Positions 1-8,334 of a stretch of DNA of 64,000 bases are shown in pieces. Numbering within the stretch: position 1 is the first letter of the stretch; every line of letters starts with the position of its first letter. This stretch comes from Variovorax saccharolyticus (lineage in GTDB: Bacteria; Pseudomonadota; Gammaproteobacteria; Burkholderiales; Burkholderiaceae_C), in contig NZ_JASZYT010000009.1 in the NCBI RefSeq assembly GCF_030316765.1, positions 124,001 to 188,000 on the forward strand. Direction: 5' to 3'. Both the position numbers and the translations under genes were made by a program. The notes beneath the pieces were generated by a model that was given only the letters and a program-made list of their open reading frames with translations, searched no databases and had not been told where the DNA came from.

Positions 1-424
1 GTTCGTCCGGTGCTTCGCTGTCCAGCGCATGGTGGAGCGCCAGGAACCGCGCGACGAGGTCCTGGTCGGGCACGGCGTTGGATGTGAAGTACCCCGGCTG
101 ATCCATCCCGACGGCTTTCAGGACGCCCAGGATCGCCGGCTCAGCCAGATAGAACGATCGATAGCGCCAGCGGTCGCTGCCGCCCATCCGGCCCGAGTGC
201 GGCTCGGACGGGTTGAAGACGAGCAAGGCTTGCGGACGGGCGAGGTCGGTGCGGCCACGGCTCCTGAACTCCGAACCGCCTGCTTCCGTCACCGCGACGA
301 CGAGGGAATCGTGGACGTGGGGGGCGTAGTCGTGGGACGTGAAATCGGCCTGCAGAAGATCCATCCCCGGCAGGCCAGGCGCGTGCCAGTAGCGCGAGCT
401 GTTGCGGGGGTCGGATCGGGCCAA
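1..424 (-). CDS. AraC family transcriptional regulator, N-terminal part
   Basis: The gene runs off the left edge, so only about 141 N-terminal residues are visible. They read as an AraC-type cupin sensor domain, with a histidine-rich strand (DYAPHVHDSLVV) and the later stretch NPSEPHSGRMGG typical of the effector-binding barrel. The DNA-binding HTH domains should lie beyond position 1. I chose a TTG start at 424 because AGAGGA sits 6 bases upstream; the next in-frame ATG (reading MDLLQADF) is 19 codons further in and has no better ribosome site. It lies downstream of the IclR gene on the same strand and may be the last gene of that unit. The family is clear; the effector is unknown. Confidence 0.75.
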   Translation of the reverse strand, partial: MARSDPRNSSRYWHAPGLPGMDLLQADFTSHDYAPHVHDSLVVAVTEAGGSEFRSRGRTDLARPQALLVFNPSEPHSGRMGGSDRWRYRSFYLAEPAILGVLKAVGMDQPGYFTSNAVPDQDLVARFLALHHALDSEAPDE

Positions 425-483
425 GGGGTGTCCTCTCGTGTCGTCGAATGCCGGAGCTGCGGCGCTGGAAATGTCCGCCTTGC

Positions 484-1284
484 TCAGCCGATGCCGGCGA
501 TGCGCCCGATGTCCTCGGCGCACTTGCGCAGCCCGGGCAGCAGTTCGAACAAGTCGCCATGCACCGTGTGCGTGCCCTTGAGCGATGCGATGGTCAGCAC
601 CGCCCGCGTGCGTCCCAGCGGATTGCCGACCGGCACGCTGAGATCGCGACCGCCGACGAAGCGCGCGTTCTCGGCATAGCCCCAGCCATCCTGACGCATC
701 CTGCCGAGCATCGCGATGAAGGCGGCGCGCTCGTCGGCACTCTTGCGCAGGAACTCGGCGCGCCGCGACAGCAGTTCGTCGCGCTCGTCGTCCGGCGAAT
801 TGGCCAGCAGCACCTGGCCCGACAGGGTGTCGACCGCCGAGTGCAGCGAGCCGGCCTCCACCGACAGCCGGATCGAGGTCGGCGCATCGACCTGCGCCAG
901 AACCAGCAACTGGTCGCGATGCAGCACGCTCAGGTGGCAGGACTCGCGGATGCTGTCGACCAGCTCGCGCATCGGCGCCGTCGCTGCGCGCAGCAGCTGC
1001 TCGTGGGGCGAATGAGTGCGGCTCAGCTCGAAGAGCTTGAGCGTCAGCACGTAGCCGCCGCTCTCTTCCCGCCGCAGATAGCCGCGCGCCTCGAGGGCGC
1101 TCAACAGGCGGAACAACTCGCTGGGCTCGCGGCCGAGCGCCCGGCACAACTGCGCCTGCGTCATGGGCACCGCCTGAGCCGACAGCAGCTCGAGCACGTC
1201 GAGCGCCTTCTCGACCGCGGGCACCGCGTACTTGGGGCGGCGTTCGGTCTCTGGTTCTGCGGGATCGCTGGCCGGATTCATCAT
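484..1284 (-). CDS. IclR family transcriptional regulator
   Basis: The 266-residue protein has the two-part IclR build. A winged HTH occupies about residues 15-80 (AVEKALDVLELLS, then PSELFRLLSALEARGYL). An IclR effector domain fills about 95-260 and ends with the usual pattern of a hydrophobic strand after PVGNPLGR. The start is the first ATG of an ATG-ATG pair; the open frame continues upstream but overlaps the MaoC gene out of frame. It is the third gene of the leftward CoA-transferase unit, 11 bases after the MaoC stop. It probably controls that unit and the divergent TRAP operon in response to the transported acid or its CoA ester, which is inference. Confidence 0.9.
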   Translation of the reverse strand: MMNPASDPAEPETERRPKYAVPAVEKALDVLELLSAQAVPMTQAQLCRALGREPSELFRLLSALEARGYLRREESGGYVLTLKLFELSRTHSPHEQLLRAATAPMRELVDSIRESCHLSVLHRDQLLVLAQVDAPTSIRLSVEAGSLHSAVDTLSGQVLLANSPDDERDELLSRRAEFLRKSADERAAFIAMLGRMRQDGWGYAENARFVGGRDLSVPVGNPLGRTRAVLTIASLKGTHTVHGDLFELLPGLRKCAEDIGRIAGIG

Positions 1285-1295
1285 GGGCTGGCAGT

Positions 1296-1748
1296 TTAGC
1301 CCTGCGTTGCGCGCCGCTCCACGATGTGAAGGTGGTCGCACACCAGCACCGTCTCCTGCCGCTGGTTGGTGACGGTCACCGTCTCGACGACGATGCCGTG
1401 GCCGCTGCGCTTCGGATGGTCGCGCTTGTCGCTGATCTCGACCTTCGAGTAGATCGAGTCGCCGATGAACACCGGCTTGACGAAGCGCAGCCGGTCGTAG
1501 CCGTAGGACATGGCGCGCGGGTTGATCACGGTGGCGGTGAGCCCGATGCCAACGCTGAAGACCAGCGTGCCGTGCGCGATGCGCTGGCCGAAATCCTGCG
1601 TGGCGCACCAGGCGGCGTCCATGTGATGCGGAAAGAAGTCGCCCGTCTGTCCGGCGTGCAGCACGATGTCGGCCTCGGTGATGGTGCGGCCGGTGGTGGC
1701 GCGCGTGGCGCCGAGCACGTAGTCCTCGAAGAACTGTTCGCTGGTCAT
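1296..1748 (-). CDS. MaoC-like hot-dog fold dehydratase
   Basis: The 150-residue protein is a single hot-dog domain of the MaoC/R-hydratase family. It carries the signature around residues 28-60 ([20 protein letters not shown], then [10 protein letters not shown]), with the catalytic Asp and His in TGDFFPHH. Such enzymes add water to 2-enoyl-CoA or mesaconyl/itaconyl-type CoA esters. Its ATG overlaps the stop of the upstream CoA-transferase by four bases (ATGA), so the two are translationally coupled. This supports a two-step scheme in which CoA is transferred to a carboxylate and the unsaturated ester is then hydrated. The exact substrate is not evident. Confidence 0.88.
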   Translation of the reverse strand: MTSEQFFEDYVLGATRATTGRTITEADIVLHAGQTGDFFPHHMDAAWCATQDFGQRIAHGTLVFSVGIGLTATVINPRAMSYGYDRLRFVKPVFIGDSIYSKVEISDKRDHPKRSGHGIVVETVTVTNQRQETVLVCDHLHIVERRATQG

Positions 1749-2962
1749 GGTGTGGCTGCTGTTGAAGATGAGTGGGCGCCGGGCAGGCCGAGCTCGCGCG
1801 CGATGGCGTCTGTGTCGGCGCCCAGGCGCGGAGCGCCCTGCTCGCTGAACAGGCGCCTGCCGTCGATCCGGATCGGACAACGCGTGGTCCGCAGCGTGGC
1901 GCCGCTCGCGCTGCGGATGGTCTGGGTCATGCGCAGCGCCTCGAAGGCCGGATGCGCCGCGAGTTCGGGCCAGCGCAGCACTTCGGCGCACCAGACGCCG
2001 GCCGGCTCCAGGATGGCGAGCCAGTGGGCGCTGTCCTGCTGCCGAAAGTCGTGCTGCAGCTGCTGCTTGATCGCGTCGCGCTGCGCGAACCAGCTGCCGC
2101 GATCGGCCACTTTGTCCGCCAGGGCGGGGCTGCCGATCAGCTGCGCCAGCCGGTCCATCGGCGTCATCGCCACGGCCATGAAGCCGTCGCGGGTGCGGTA
2201 GATGCCGTAAGGCGCCGCGCCGTGCACGCTGGCATGGTTGCCGGGGGTGCGCGCCGGCTGGGCGCCGTCGCTGTTGAGGAAGGCGGTGAAGGGCTCGAAC
2301 TGCAGGTCGATCGCCGACTCGAGCAGGCTGACGTCGACCCGCCCGCCGCGACCGGTCACGCCGCGGCGCAGCAGCGCCGCCAGGATGCCCTGCACCAGGT
2401 GGGCGCCGGTGAGCAGATCGATCACCGACACGCCGGCCGGCACCGGAGGGCCCTCGCCGTCGATGCCGGCATCGCCTGAGAGCCAGGCCAGGCCGGAGAG
2501 CGATTGCACGAGCAGGTCCTGGCCCGGCCGGTCGCGCCAGGGACCCTCTTCGCCGTAGCCGGTCACCGCCGCATAGACGATGCGCGGGTTCAGCGCCAGC
2601 ACGCTCGCGGCATCGAGCCCGATGCGTTCCATGACGCCGGGACGGAAGTTGTGGATCATCACGTCGGCGGTCGCGATCAGCGCCTTGGCGCGCGCCAGGT
2701 CTTCAGGCTGCTTGAGGTCGGCCGCGAAGCTGCGCTTGCGGCGGTTGATGGTGTGGAACAGCGCGCTGTCGCCCTCGAAGCCCTGGTCCGCCAGCACGAG
2801 GCCACGGCAAAGATCGCCGCCATCGGGCCGCTCGACCTTGATGACGTCGGCGCCCAGGTCGGCGAGACGCAGGGCACAAGAAGGCCCGGCCAGGAACTGG
2901 CTGAAATCCAGCACGCGCAGGCCGGCCAGGGGCAAGACCTCCTCCGGGATATTCTCAGTCAT
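1745..2962 (-). CDS. CaiB/BaiF family CoA-transferase
   Basis: This is a full-length (405 aa) family III CoA-transferase. It shows the N-terminal CoA-binding pattern ([20 protein letters not shown], then [11 protein letters not shown]), the [12 protein letters not shown] segment and the catalytic-domain stretch [18 protein letters not shown], where the Asp of GQD is the expected active residue. It starts the leftward unit, followed by MaoC (4-base overlap), IclR and AraC. No clear Shine-Dalgarno precedes the ATG, and a palindromic site lies about 15 bases upstream. It is paralogous to the CoA-transferase at 7153-8334 at the end of the divergent operon. Substrate unknown; a C4-C6 dicarboxylate is plausible from the TRAP and MaoC neighbours. 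Confidence 0.93.
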   Translation of the reverse strand: MTENIPEEVLPLAGLRVLDFSQFLAGPSCALRLADLGADVIKVERPDGGDLCRGLVLADQGFEGDSALFHTINRRKRSFAADLKQPEDLARAKALIATADVMIHNFRPGVMERIGLDAASVLALNPRIVYAAVTGYGEEGPWRDRPGQDLLVQSLSGLAWLSGDAGIDGEGPPVPAGVSVIDLLTGAHLVQGILAALLRRGVTGRGGRVDVSLLESAIDLQFEPFTAFLNSDGAQPARTPGNHASVHGAAPYGIYRTRDGFMAVAMTPMDRLAQLIGSPALADKVADRGSWFAQRDAIKQQLQHDFRQQDSAHWLAILEPAGVWCAEVLRWPELAAHPAFEALRMTQTIRSASGATLRTTRCPIRIDGRRLFSEQGAPRLGADTDAIARELGLPGAHSSSTAATP

Positions 2963-2976
2963 GAGTGAACAATGCT

Positions 2977-3073
2977 TTCATGTATGAATCTTCTCCCCCA
3001 AATGTTGGAGAAAACCCTTATCGACATCGCGATGCCATGGCGACATCATTTCATACATGAACATCATGTTCAT
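2977..3073. promoter_or_regulatory. Divergent regulatory region with three palindromic sites
   Basis: Between the divergent CoA-transferase and DctP genes are TTCATGTATGAA (2977-2988) and TTCATACATGAA (3050-3061). They are exact inverted copies of each other, and each is a TTCAT-N2-ATGAA palindrome. The second overlaps a perfect 17-base palindrome, ATGAACATcATGTTCAT (3057-3073). The sites flank a relatively AT-rich stretch and lie next to both start regions. They are good operator candidates for the IclR or AraC regulator encoded in the same locus. The identity of the bound protein is inference. Confidence 0.6.
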
Positions 3074-3124
3074 ATAGGAATACTACCAATGCGCCAAACC
3101 AGCGCCAGAACCCGGAGACAACAC

Positions 3125-4129
3125 ATGACGTCACGCCGCACGGCCCTCTCGACCCTGTCCTCCCTCGCCGCCGGTCTGGCGCTGGCCCTCGGCGCCCTCG
3201 CGCCGGCGGCGGCCCAGACCTACAACCTGCGCTTCTCGACCTCGCAGGTGAATCCGGGCGAGCCGGTGGTGAAGGTGATGCACTCCTTCGCCGATCGCCT
3301 CAAGGAGCGCTCGGGCGGCCGCATCACGCTCAACATCTTCACCGGCGACCAGCTGGGACCGCAGAAGAAGGTCAACGAGATGATCAAGGGCGGCGCCCGC
3401 GTGATGAGCGTGACCGACTACGGACAGCTGAGCCAGTTCGTGCCCGACGTCGGCATCCTCGCCGGCCCCTACCTCTACGGCAGCGCCGACGACGCCAAGC
3501 GGCTCTTCGCCTCCGAGGTGTTCAAGGAAATGTCCGGGCGCCTCGAGCAACAGGGCCTGAAGCTGATCGTCGCCGACGGTCTGTTCGGCGTCCGGCACCT
3601 GCTCGGCAGCAAGCCGGTGCGCAGCCCGGCCGACATGGCCGGCATGACGCTGCGCGTGCCGCCGTCGCCGATCATGCTGGAGACCTTCACCGCGCTCGGC
3701 GCCCGGCCCACCGCGCTGCCTTGGGGCGAGGTCTACAACGCGCTGCAGACCAATGTGGTCGACGCGGCCGAGGCCAACTACGGCTCGCTGGTCGGCTCCA
3801 AGCTCTACGAAGTGCGCAAGGTGCTCTCGACCACCGGCCACCAGATCATGTACGTGGCGGTCGTCACGAGCACCGACTTCTTCAAGAGCCTGCCGCCCGA
3901 CCTGCAGGCGGTGCTGCTCGAGGAGGGCAAGAAGGCCGGCGCCGAGCTGACCCAGCTCACGCTGGCTTCCGACGCCGCCTACGCGGAAGAGATGAAGAAG
4001 AACGGCGTGCAGATCGTCACCGACGTCGACACCAAGGCCTTCGCCGAGAAGGCCCGGGTCGCCTACAGCAAGGTCCCCGGCCTGACGCCCGGCATGTACG
4101 ACAAGGTGCGTGCCGCGATGGCCCACTGA
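3125..4129 (+). CDS. dctP: TRAP transporter substrate-binding protein DctP
   Basis: The 334-residue protein is the periplasmic receptor of a TRAP transporter, the kind that usually binds carboxylates. Residues 1-31 form a signal peptide (Arg-rich start, hydrophobic core, cleavage near APAAAQ). DctP-family features follow, including the conserved arginine region in PADMAGMTLRVPPSP and the PWGEVYNALQTNVVDAAE segment that lines the ligand site. I chose the ATG at 3125 over an in-frame start at 2972 because it gives a proper signal peptide and has CGGAGA just upstream. DctQ and DctM follow in order. Confidence 0.93.
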   Translation: MTSRRTALSTLSSLAAGLALALGALAPAAAQTYNLRFSTSQVNPGEPVVKVMHSFADRLKERSGGRITLNIFTGDQLGPQKKVNEMIKGGARVMSVTDYGQLSQFVPDVGILAGPYLYGSADDAKRLFASEVFKEMSGRLEQQGLKLIVADGLFGVRHLLGSKPVRSPADMAGMTLRVPPSPIMLETFTALGARPTALPWGEVYNALQTNVVDAAEANYGSLVGSKLYEVRKVLSTTGHQIMYVAVVTSTDFFKSLPPDLQAVLLEEGKKAGAELTQLTLASDAAYAEEMKKNGVQIVTDVDTKAFAEKARVAYSKVPGLTPGMYDKVRAAMAH

Positions 4130-4159
4130 CTTGCAACGGACACCGCGCCACTCGATTCC

Positions 4160-4705
4160 ATGACTGATTCGCTTGCCTTCGCGGCCGGCACGGCGGCGCC
4201 CGCGGCGGCGCCCTCGCCCGGACCGCTCCTGAGCCTGCGCCGCGCGGACGAAGCCATCGGCGTCGCCTGCACCGTCGTCATCGTGCTGTCCATCACCTGG
4301 GGCGTGGTGACGCGCTACCTGTTTCCGCAGCCGGCATCCTGGACCTTCGAGGTCGCGGTGATCGCCTTCGGCTGGCTGGTCTTCTTCGGCGCCGCCGCCT
4401 GCATCCGCTGGCGCATGCATGCCGACGTCGATGCCCTGGTCGCGATGTTCCCGCCGCCGGTGCGGCGCGCGATCTTCATCTTCAACTGGTGGCTGCTGGC
4501 CGCGCTGTTCGTGACGCTGACCGCGATGTTCGTCTGGCAGGCGGTCATCTCGCACTCGATCCGGGTGGTCGTCATCGACATCCCGCGCTCGGTGGTCTAC
4601 GCCCCGATGGCCTTCGCATCGCTGCTGATGCTGGTGCAGCACCTGCTGCTCAAGCCCTGGGCCAGCGGCTGGCAATGGCAGCCCTCGTCGGAGATCGCGC
4701 CGTGA
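4160..4705 (+). CDS. dctQ: TRAP transporter small permease DctQ
   Basis: The 181-residue protein has four predicted membrane helices (about residues 36-55, 66-85, 107-128 and 145-165) and the DctQ-type pattern with SWTFEVAVIAFGWLVFFGAA between helices one and two. An Ala/Pro-rich cytoplasmic tail of about 30 residues precedes the first helix. Its stop overlaps the GTG start of DctM (GTGA), a standard arrangement for TRAP small and large subunits. It is the small membrane partner needed for transport with DctM. Confidence 0.9.
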   Translation: MTDSLAFAAGTAAPAAAPSPGPLLSLRRADEAIGVACTVVIVLSITWGVVTRYLFPQPASWTFEVAVIAFGWLVFFGAAACIRWRMHADVDALVAMFPPPVRRAIFIFNWWLLAALFVTLTAMFVWQAVISHSIRVVVIDIPRSVVYAPMAFASLLMLVQHLLLKPWASGWQWQPSSEIAP

Positions 4706-6015
4706 GCAGCTTCCATCTCTGGCTGCCTTCGATCCTGATGCTCGTGCTGCTGGCCCTGCAGACGCCGATCACCTGGGCCATGGCGATCGCCGCGCTCGGC
4801 TTCTTCGTGCTCAACCTCGGCGAGATGCCACTGGCCAACTTCTCGCAGCAGATGGCCGAGGGCACCGAGTCGGTGTCGCTGCTGGCCTTGCCGCTGTTCG
4901 TGCTGGCCGGCTGCATCATGAACGCTTCGGGCATCACGCGGCGGCTGCTCAACCTGGCCGAGGTGCTGGTCGGCCACATGACCGGGGCGCTGGCGCAGAT
5001 GTGCACCGTGCTGGCCACGCTGCTGGGCGGGCTCACCGCGTCGGCCAACGCCGACGCCGCGATGCTCGCAAAGACCATCGGCACCCAGATGGTGGCGCGC
5101 GGCTACAGCGCGCCCTTCGCCGCCGTCATCACCTCGTCGGCGGCCATCATCACGGCGCTGATCCCGCCTTCGATCGGCCTGATCATCTACGGCTTCCTGG
5201 CGGAGGCCTCGATCGGCCGCCTGTTCGCGGCCGGCATCGTGCCGGGCCTGCTGCTGGCGGTGGCGCTGATGTTCACCACCCACGTGCTGGCCATCAAGCG
5301 CAAGTACACGCCGCAGCGCGCCACCCGCGCGAACGCGCGGGAGCTGGGCCACGCGCTGATCGACGGGCTGTGGGCGCTGTCGATCCCGGTCGTCATCATC
5401 CTGGGCACGCGTTACGGCATCTTCACGACCACCGAGTCGGGTGCGGTGGTGGTGCTCTACGTCCTGCTGGTCGCGATCTTCGGCTACCGCGAGATGAAGC
5501 TGCGCCAGCTGCCTGAAGTGCTGGCCGAATCGGTGCGCGACTCGGCCAGCGTGATGATGATGATCTGCGCCGCCTCGGCCTTCGGCTTCTACCTGTCGTG
5601 GGAACAGGTGCCGCAGGCGATGTCGGGCTGGCTCGCCGGAACCACCACCGACCCGATCCTGCTGCTGCTGCTGATCAACCTGGTGCTGATCGTGCTGGGC
5701 ACCGCGATCGAGGGCTCGGCGGCGCTGATCATCCTGACGCCGATGCTGCTGCCGCTGATCGAGGGCGCGCACATCGACAAGGTGCACTTCGGCATCGTGC
5801 TGATCACCAACCTGACGATCGCCGGCATCACGCCGCCGGTGGGCGGCCTGATGTACATCTCGTCGCAGACGCTCAGGGTGCGCATGGGCGACTACTCGCG
5901 CGAGGTGGTGCCCTACCTGGCCGTGATGATGGTGCTGCTCGTCATCCTGTCGGTCTTCCCGCAGATCTCCCTCTGGCTGCCCAACCTGCTGTACGGCACC
6001 GGCGCCGTCCAGTGA
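4702..6015 (+). CDS. dctM: TRAP transporter large permease DctM
   Basis: This 437-residue, strongly hydrophobic protein is the Na+- or H+-coupled permease subunit. The family landmarks are present: LPLFVLAGCIMNASGI near residue 65, the first re-entrant motif GGLTASANADAAML near 110, the PPSIGLIIYG helix, and the second half with NLTIAGITPPVGGLMYISS near 370-395. The start is a GTG overlapping the DctQ stop, giving a normal length and an N-terminal helix. With DctP and DctQ it forms a complete TRAP system, probably for a carboxylate handled by the flanking CoA-transferases. Confidence 0.93.
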   Translation: MSSFHLWLPSILMLVLLALQTPITWAMAIAALGFFVLNLGEMPLANFSQQMAEGTESVSLLALPLFVLAGCIMNASGITRRLLNLAEVLVGHMTGALAQMCTVLATLLGGLTASANADAAMLAKTIGTQMVARGYSAPFAAVITSSAAIITALIPPSIGLIIYGFLAEASIGRLFAAGIVPGLLLAVALMFTTHVLAIKRKYTPQRATRANARELGHALIDGLWALSIPVVIILGTRYGIFTTTESGAVVVLYVLLVAIFGYREMKLRQLPEVLAESVRDSASVMMMICAASAFGFYLSWEQVPQAMSGWLAGTTTDPILLLLLINLVLIVLGTAIEGSAALIILTPMLLPLIEGAHIDKVHFGIVLITNLTIAGITPPVGGLMYISSQTLRVRMGDYSREVVPYLAVMMVLLVILSVFPQISLWLPNLLYGTGAVQ

Positions 6016-6031
6016 CCCGACCCGAATCCGC

Positions 6032-7156
6032 ATGACAACCATCGAACTCAAGGGCATGACGTGGGACCACCCGCGCGGCTACGAACCCCTGGCAGCCTGC
6101 TCGGTCTTGTGGAAGCAGCGCACCGGCGTCGACATCCGCTGGGATCGCCGCTCGCTGCAGGACTTCGAGGCCTTCCCGGTCGACCAGCTGGCGCGCCAGT
6201 ACGACCTGATCGTGATCGACCATCCGCATGTCGGGCAGGTCACGCGCGAGGGCTGCCTGCTGCCTTTCGACGAAGCGCGCCTGGGCTCGATCGCGCGCGG
6301 CAGCGTCGGCCGGTCCTTTCCCAGCTACCACTGGCAGGGCCGGCAATGGGCGCTGCCGATCGACGCCGCCACGCAAGTGCTCGCCTGGCGCCCCGACCGG
6401 CTCGAGGCCGCGCCCTCGGACTGGACCCAGGTGCTCGAGCTGGCCCGCGCCGGCCGCGTGGCGCTGCCGCTGCGGCCACCGCATTCGCTCATGTGCCTCT
6501 ACACGCTGTGCGCCCAGCTCGGCGCGCCGGGCCGGGTCGAGGGGCCGGAACTGTTCGACGTCGAGATCGCCTCCGAGGTCTGCGAGCGGCTGCGCCAGCT
6601 CATCGGGCTGATCGATCCGAAGTGCCTGTCGCAGGATCCGATCGCGGTCTTCGAGGACATGGCGCGGAGGGACTCGCGCATCGACTGCGTGCCGCTGATC
6701 TACGGCTACGTGAACTACGCGTGGCAGGATTTCCGGCCGGTGCGGCTGGGCTTCGCCGACATCCCGGCGTTCGACGGCAACGGGCCCCGCGGTTCGGCAC
6801 TCGGCGGCACCGGCATCGCCGTATCGGCGCGCAGCGCGCATGCGGAGGCGGCCTTCGACTTCGCCGTCTGGGTGGCCGACGCCGAAGCCCAGCGCGGTCC
6901 CTTCGCCGCGACCGGTGGCCAGCCTGGCCACTCAGCGGCCTGGGAGGACGATGCAGTCAATCGCAGCGCCGGCGACTTCTATCGCGCGACACGCGAGACC
7001 CTCGAGGGCGCCTGGGTACGGCCGCGCCACGACGGCTACATGAACTTCCAGCAGGCCGCCTCCCTGAAACTCAATGCGGCGCTGCGCAGCGACCTCCCCG
7101 CCCGCGCGATCGTGGACATTCTCAACACCCTGTTCCGGGAAAGCCTGAGCCGATGA
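6032..7156 (+). CDS. Extracellular solute-binding protein family 1-like protein without signal peptide
   Basis: The 374-residue protein resembles family 1 ABC solute-binding proteins. It opens with a hinge-domain start (ELKGMTWDHPRGYEPL), has DLIVIDHPHVGQV, then WALPIDAATQVLAWRPDRL, and a C-terminal run with GGTGIAVSARSAHAEAAFDF. Unlike a true periplasmic receptor, it starts directly with the mature fold (MTTIELKG) and shows no signal peptide or lipobox. No ABC permease or ATPase gene lies nearby. It sits between DctM (16-base gap) and a CoA-transferase (4-base ATGA overlap), so it is made with the TRAP and CoA enzymes. It could be a cytoplasmic ligand-binding protein; its function is unknown. 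Confidence 0.7.
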   Translation: MTTIELKGMTWDHPRGYEPLAACSVLWKQRTGVDIRWDRRSLQDFEAFPVDQLARQYDLIVIDHPHVGQVTREGCLLPFDEARLGSIARGSVGRSFPSYHWQGRQWALPIDAATQVLAWRPDRLEAAPSDWTQVLELARAGRVALPLRPPHSLMCLYTLCAQLGAPGRVEGPELFDVEIASEVCERLRQLIGLIDPKCLSQDPIAVFEDMARRDSRIDCVPLIYGYVNYAWQDFRPVRLGFADIPAFDGNGPRGSALGGTGIAVSARSAHAEAAFDFAVWVADAEAQRGPFAATGGQPGHSAAWEDDAVNRSAGDFYRATRETLEGAWVRPRHDGYMNFQQAASLKLNAALRSDLPARAIVDILNTLFRESLSR

Positions 7157-8334
7157 GCGCCCCACTCGAAGGGCTGCTGGTCCTCGACCTGGCCCAGTTC
7201 CTGTCCGGTCCCTCGGCGGCGCTCCGGCTCGGCGACCTCGGCGCCCGCGTCATCAAGGTCGAGCGCCCGGGCACCGGCGACATCTGCCGCACGCTCTACC
7301 TGACCGACACCGACCTGGGCGGCGACTCGACGCTGTTCCATGCCATCAACCGCAACAAGGAAAGCCTCGCGATCGACCTCAAGGATCCCGCGGACCTGGC
7401 GGCGCTGAAGCGGTTGGTGGCACGCGCCGACGTGCTGATCCAGAACTTCCGCCCGGGCGTGATCGAGCGCCTCGGACTGGGCTACGAGGCGGTGCGGGCG
7501 ATCAATCCGCGGCTGGTCTACGCCGGCGTCTCGGGCTATGGCGAAACCGGCCCGTGGGCCGACATGCCGGGGCAGGACCTGCTGGCGCAGTCGCTCTCGG
7601 GCGTGACCTGGCTCAACGGCCACGAAGGCGACGGCCCGGTGCCGCTCGGCCTGTCGATCGCCGACATGCTGGCCGGCCACGTGCTGACCGAAGGCATCCT
7701 CGCTGCCCTGGTGCGGCGCGGCATCACCGGCGAGGGCGCGCAGGTGCAGACCAGCCTGCTCGAAGCCCTGGTCGACCTGCAGTTCGAGCTGCTGACCACC
7801 CATCTCAACGACGGCCAGCGCCCGCCCGCGCGAGCCGGCTTCCGCAACGCCAACGCCTACCTGGCTGCGCCCTATGGCATCTACCCGACGCGCGACGGCT
7901 ACCTCGCGCTGGCGATGATGCCGCTCGAGCGGCTCGCGCAGACGCTGCCGCTGCCGGCACTGGCCGACTACAGCCCCGAGGACAGCTTCGGGCGGCGCGA
8001 CGAGATCAAGCGCGTGATCGCCACCGAACTGGCACGGCATGGCACCGCCCACTGGCTCGAACGCCTGCGCCCGGCAGACGTCTGGTGCGCCGAGGTGCTC
8101 GACTGGCCCCAACTGCTGCAGAGCAAGGCCTTCGGCCTGCTCGACATGCTGCAGACCGTGCGCCGCGGCGACGGCACGCCGGTGCGCACCACACGCGGCC
8201 CGGTACGCATCGACGGCGAGCGCGCCCAGAGCGAACGCGGCGCGCCGCGCGTCGGCGAGCACAGCGATCGCATCCGCGGCGAGTTCGGACTCGGACCGCC
8301 TCCTCCACCTTCCTCTTCCCGAAAGACAGCATGA
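7153..8334 (+). CDS. CaiB/BaiF family CoA-transferase
   Basis: This family III CoA-transferase has 393 residues. It shows LEGLLVLDLAQFLSGPSAAL, ARVIKVERPGTGDICR, IQNFRPGVIERLGLGYEA and the active-site stretch PWADMPGQDLLAQSLSG. It is a close paralogue of the enzyme at 1745-2962; the two align throughout by eye, so the locus carries two related CoA-transferases on either side of the TRAP genes. The start overlaps the upstream stop (ATGA) and its own stop overlaps the next start in the same way. It probably activates the imported acid with CoA from a donor ester. Confidence 0.93.
   Translation: MSAPLEGLLVLDLAQFLSGPSAALRLGDLGARVIKVERPGTGDICRTLYLTDTDLGGDSTLFHAINRNKESLAIDLKDPADLAALKRLVARADVLIQNFRPGVIERLGLGYEAVRAINPRLVYAGVSGYGETGPWADMPGQDLLAQSLSGVTWLNGHEGDGPVPLGLSIADMLAGHVLTEGILAALVRRGITGEGAQVQTSLLEALVDLQFELLTTHLNDGQRPPARAGFRNANAYLAAPYGIYPTRDGYLALAMMPLERLAQTLPLPALADYSPEDSFGRRDEIKRVIATELARHGTAHWLERLRPADVWCAEVLDWPQLLQSKAFGLLDMLQTVRRGDGTPVRTTRGPVRIDGERAQSERGAPRVGEHSDRIRGEFGLGPPPPPSSSRKTA

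Noticed and set aside
2972-3124. Upstream start for DctP
   Set aside because: It would add 51 residues before the signal peptide and run through the palindromic control region; the ATG at 3125 has a ribosome site.
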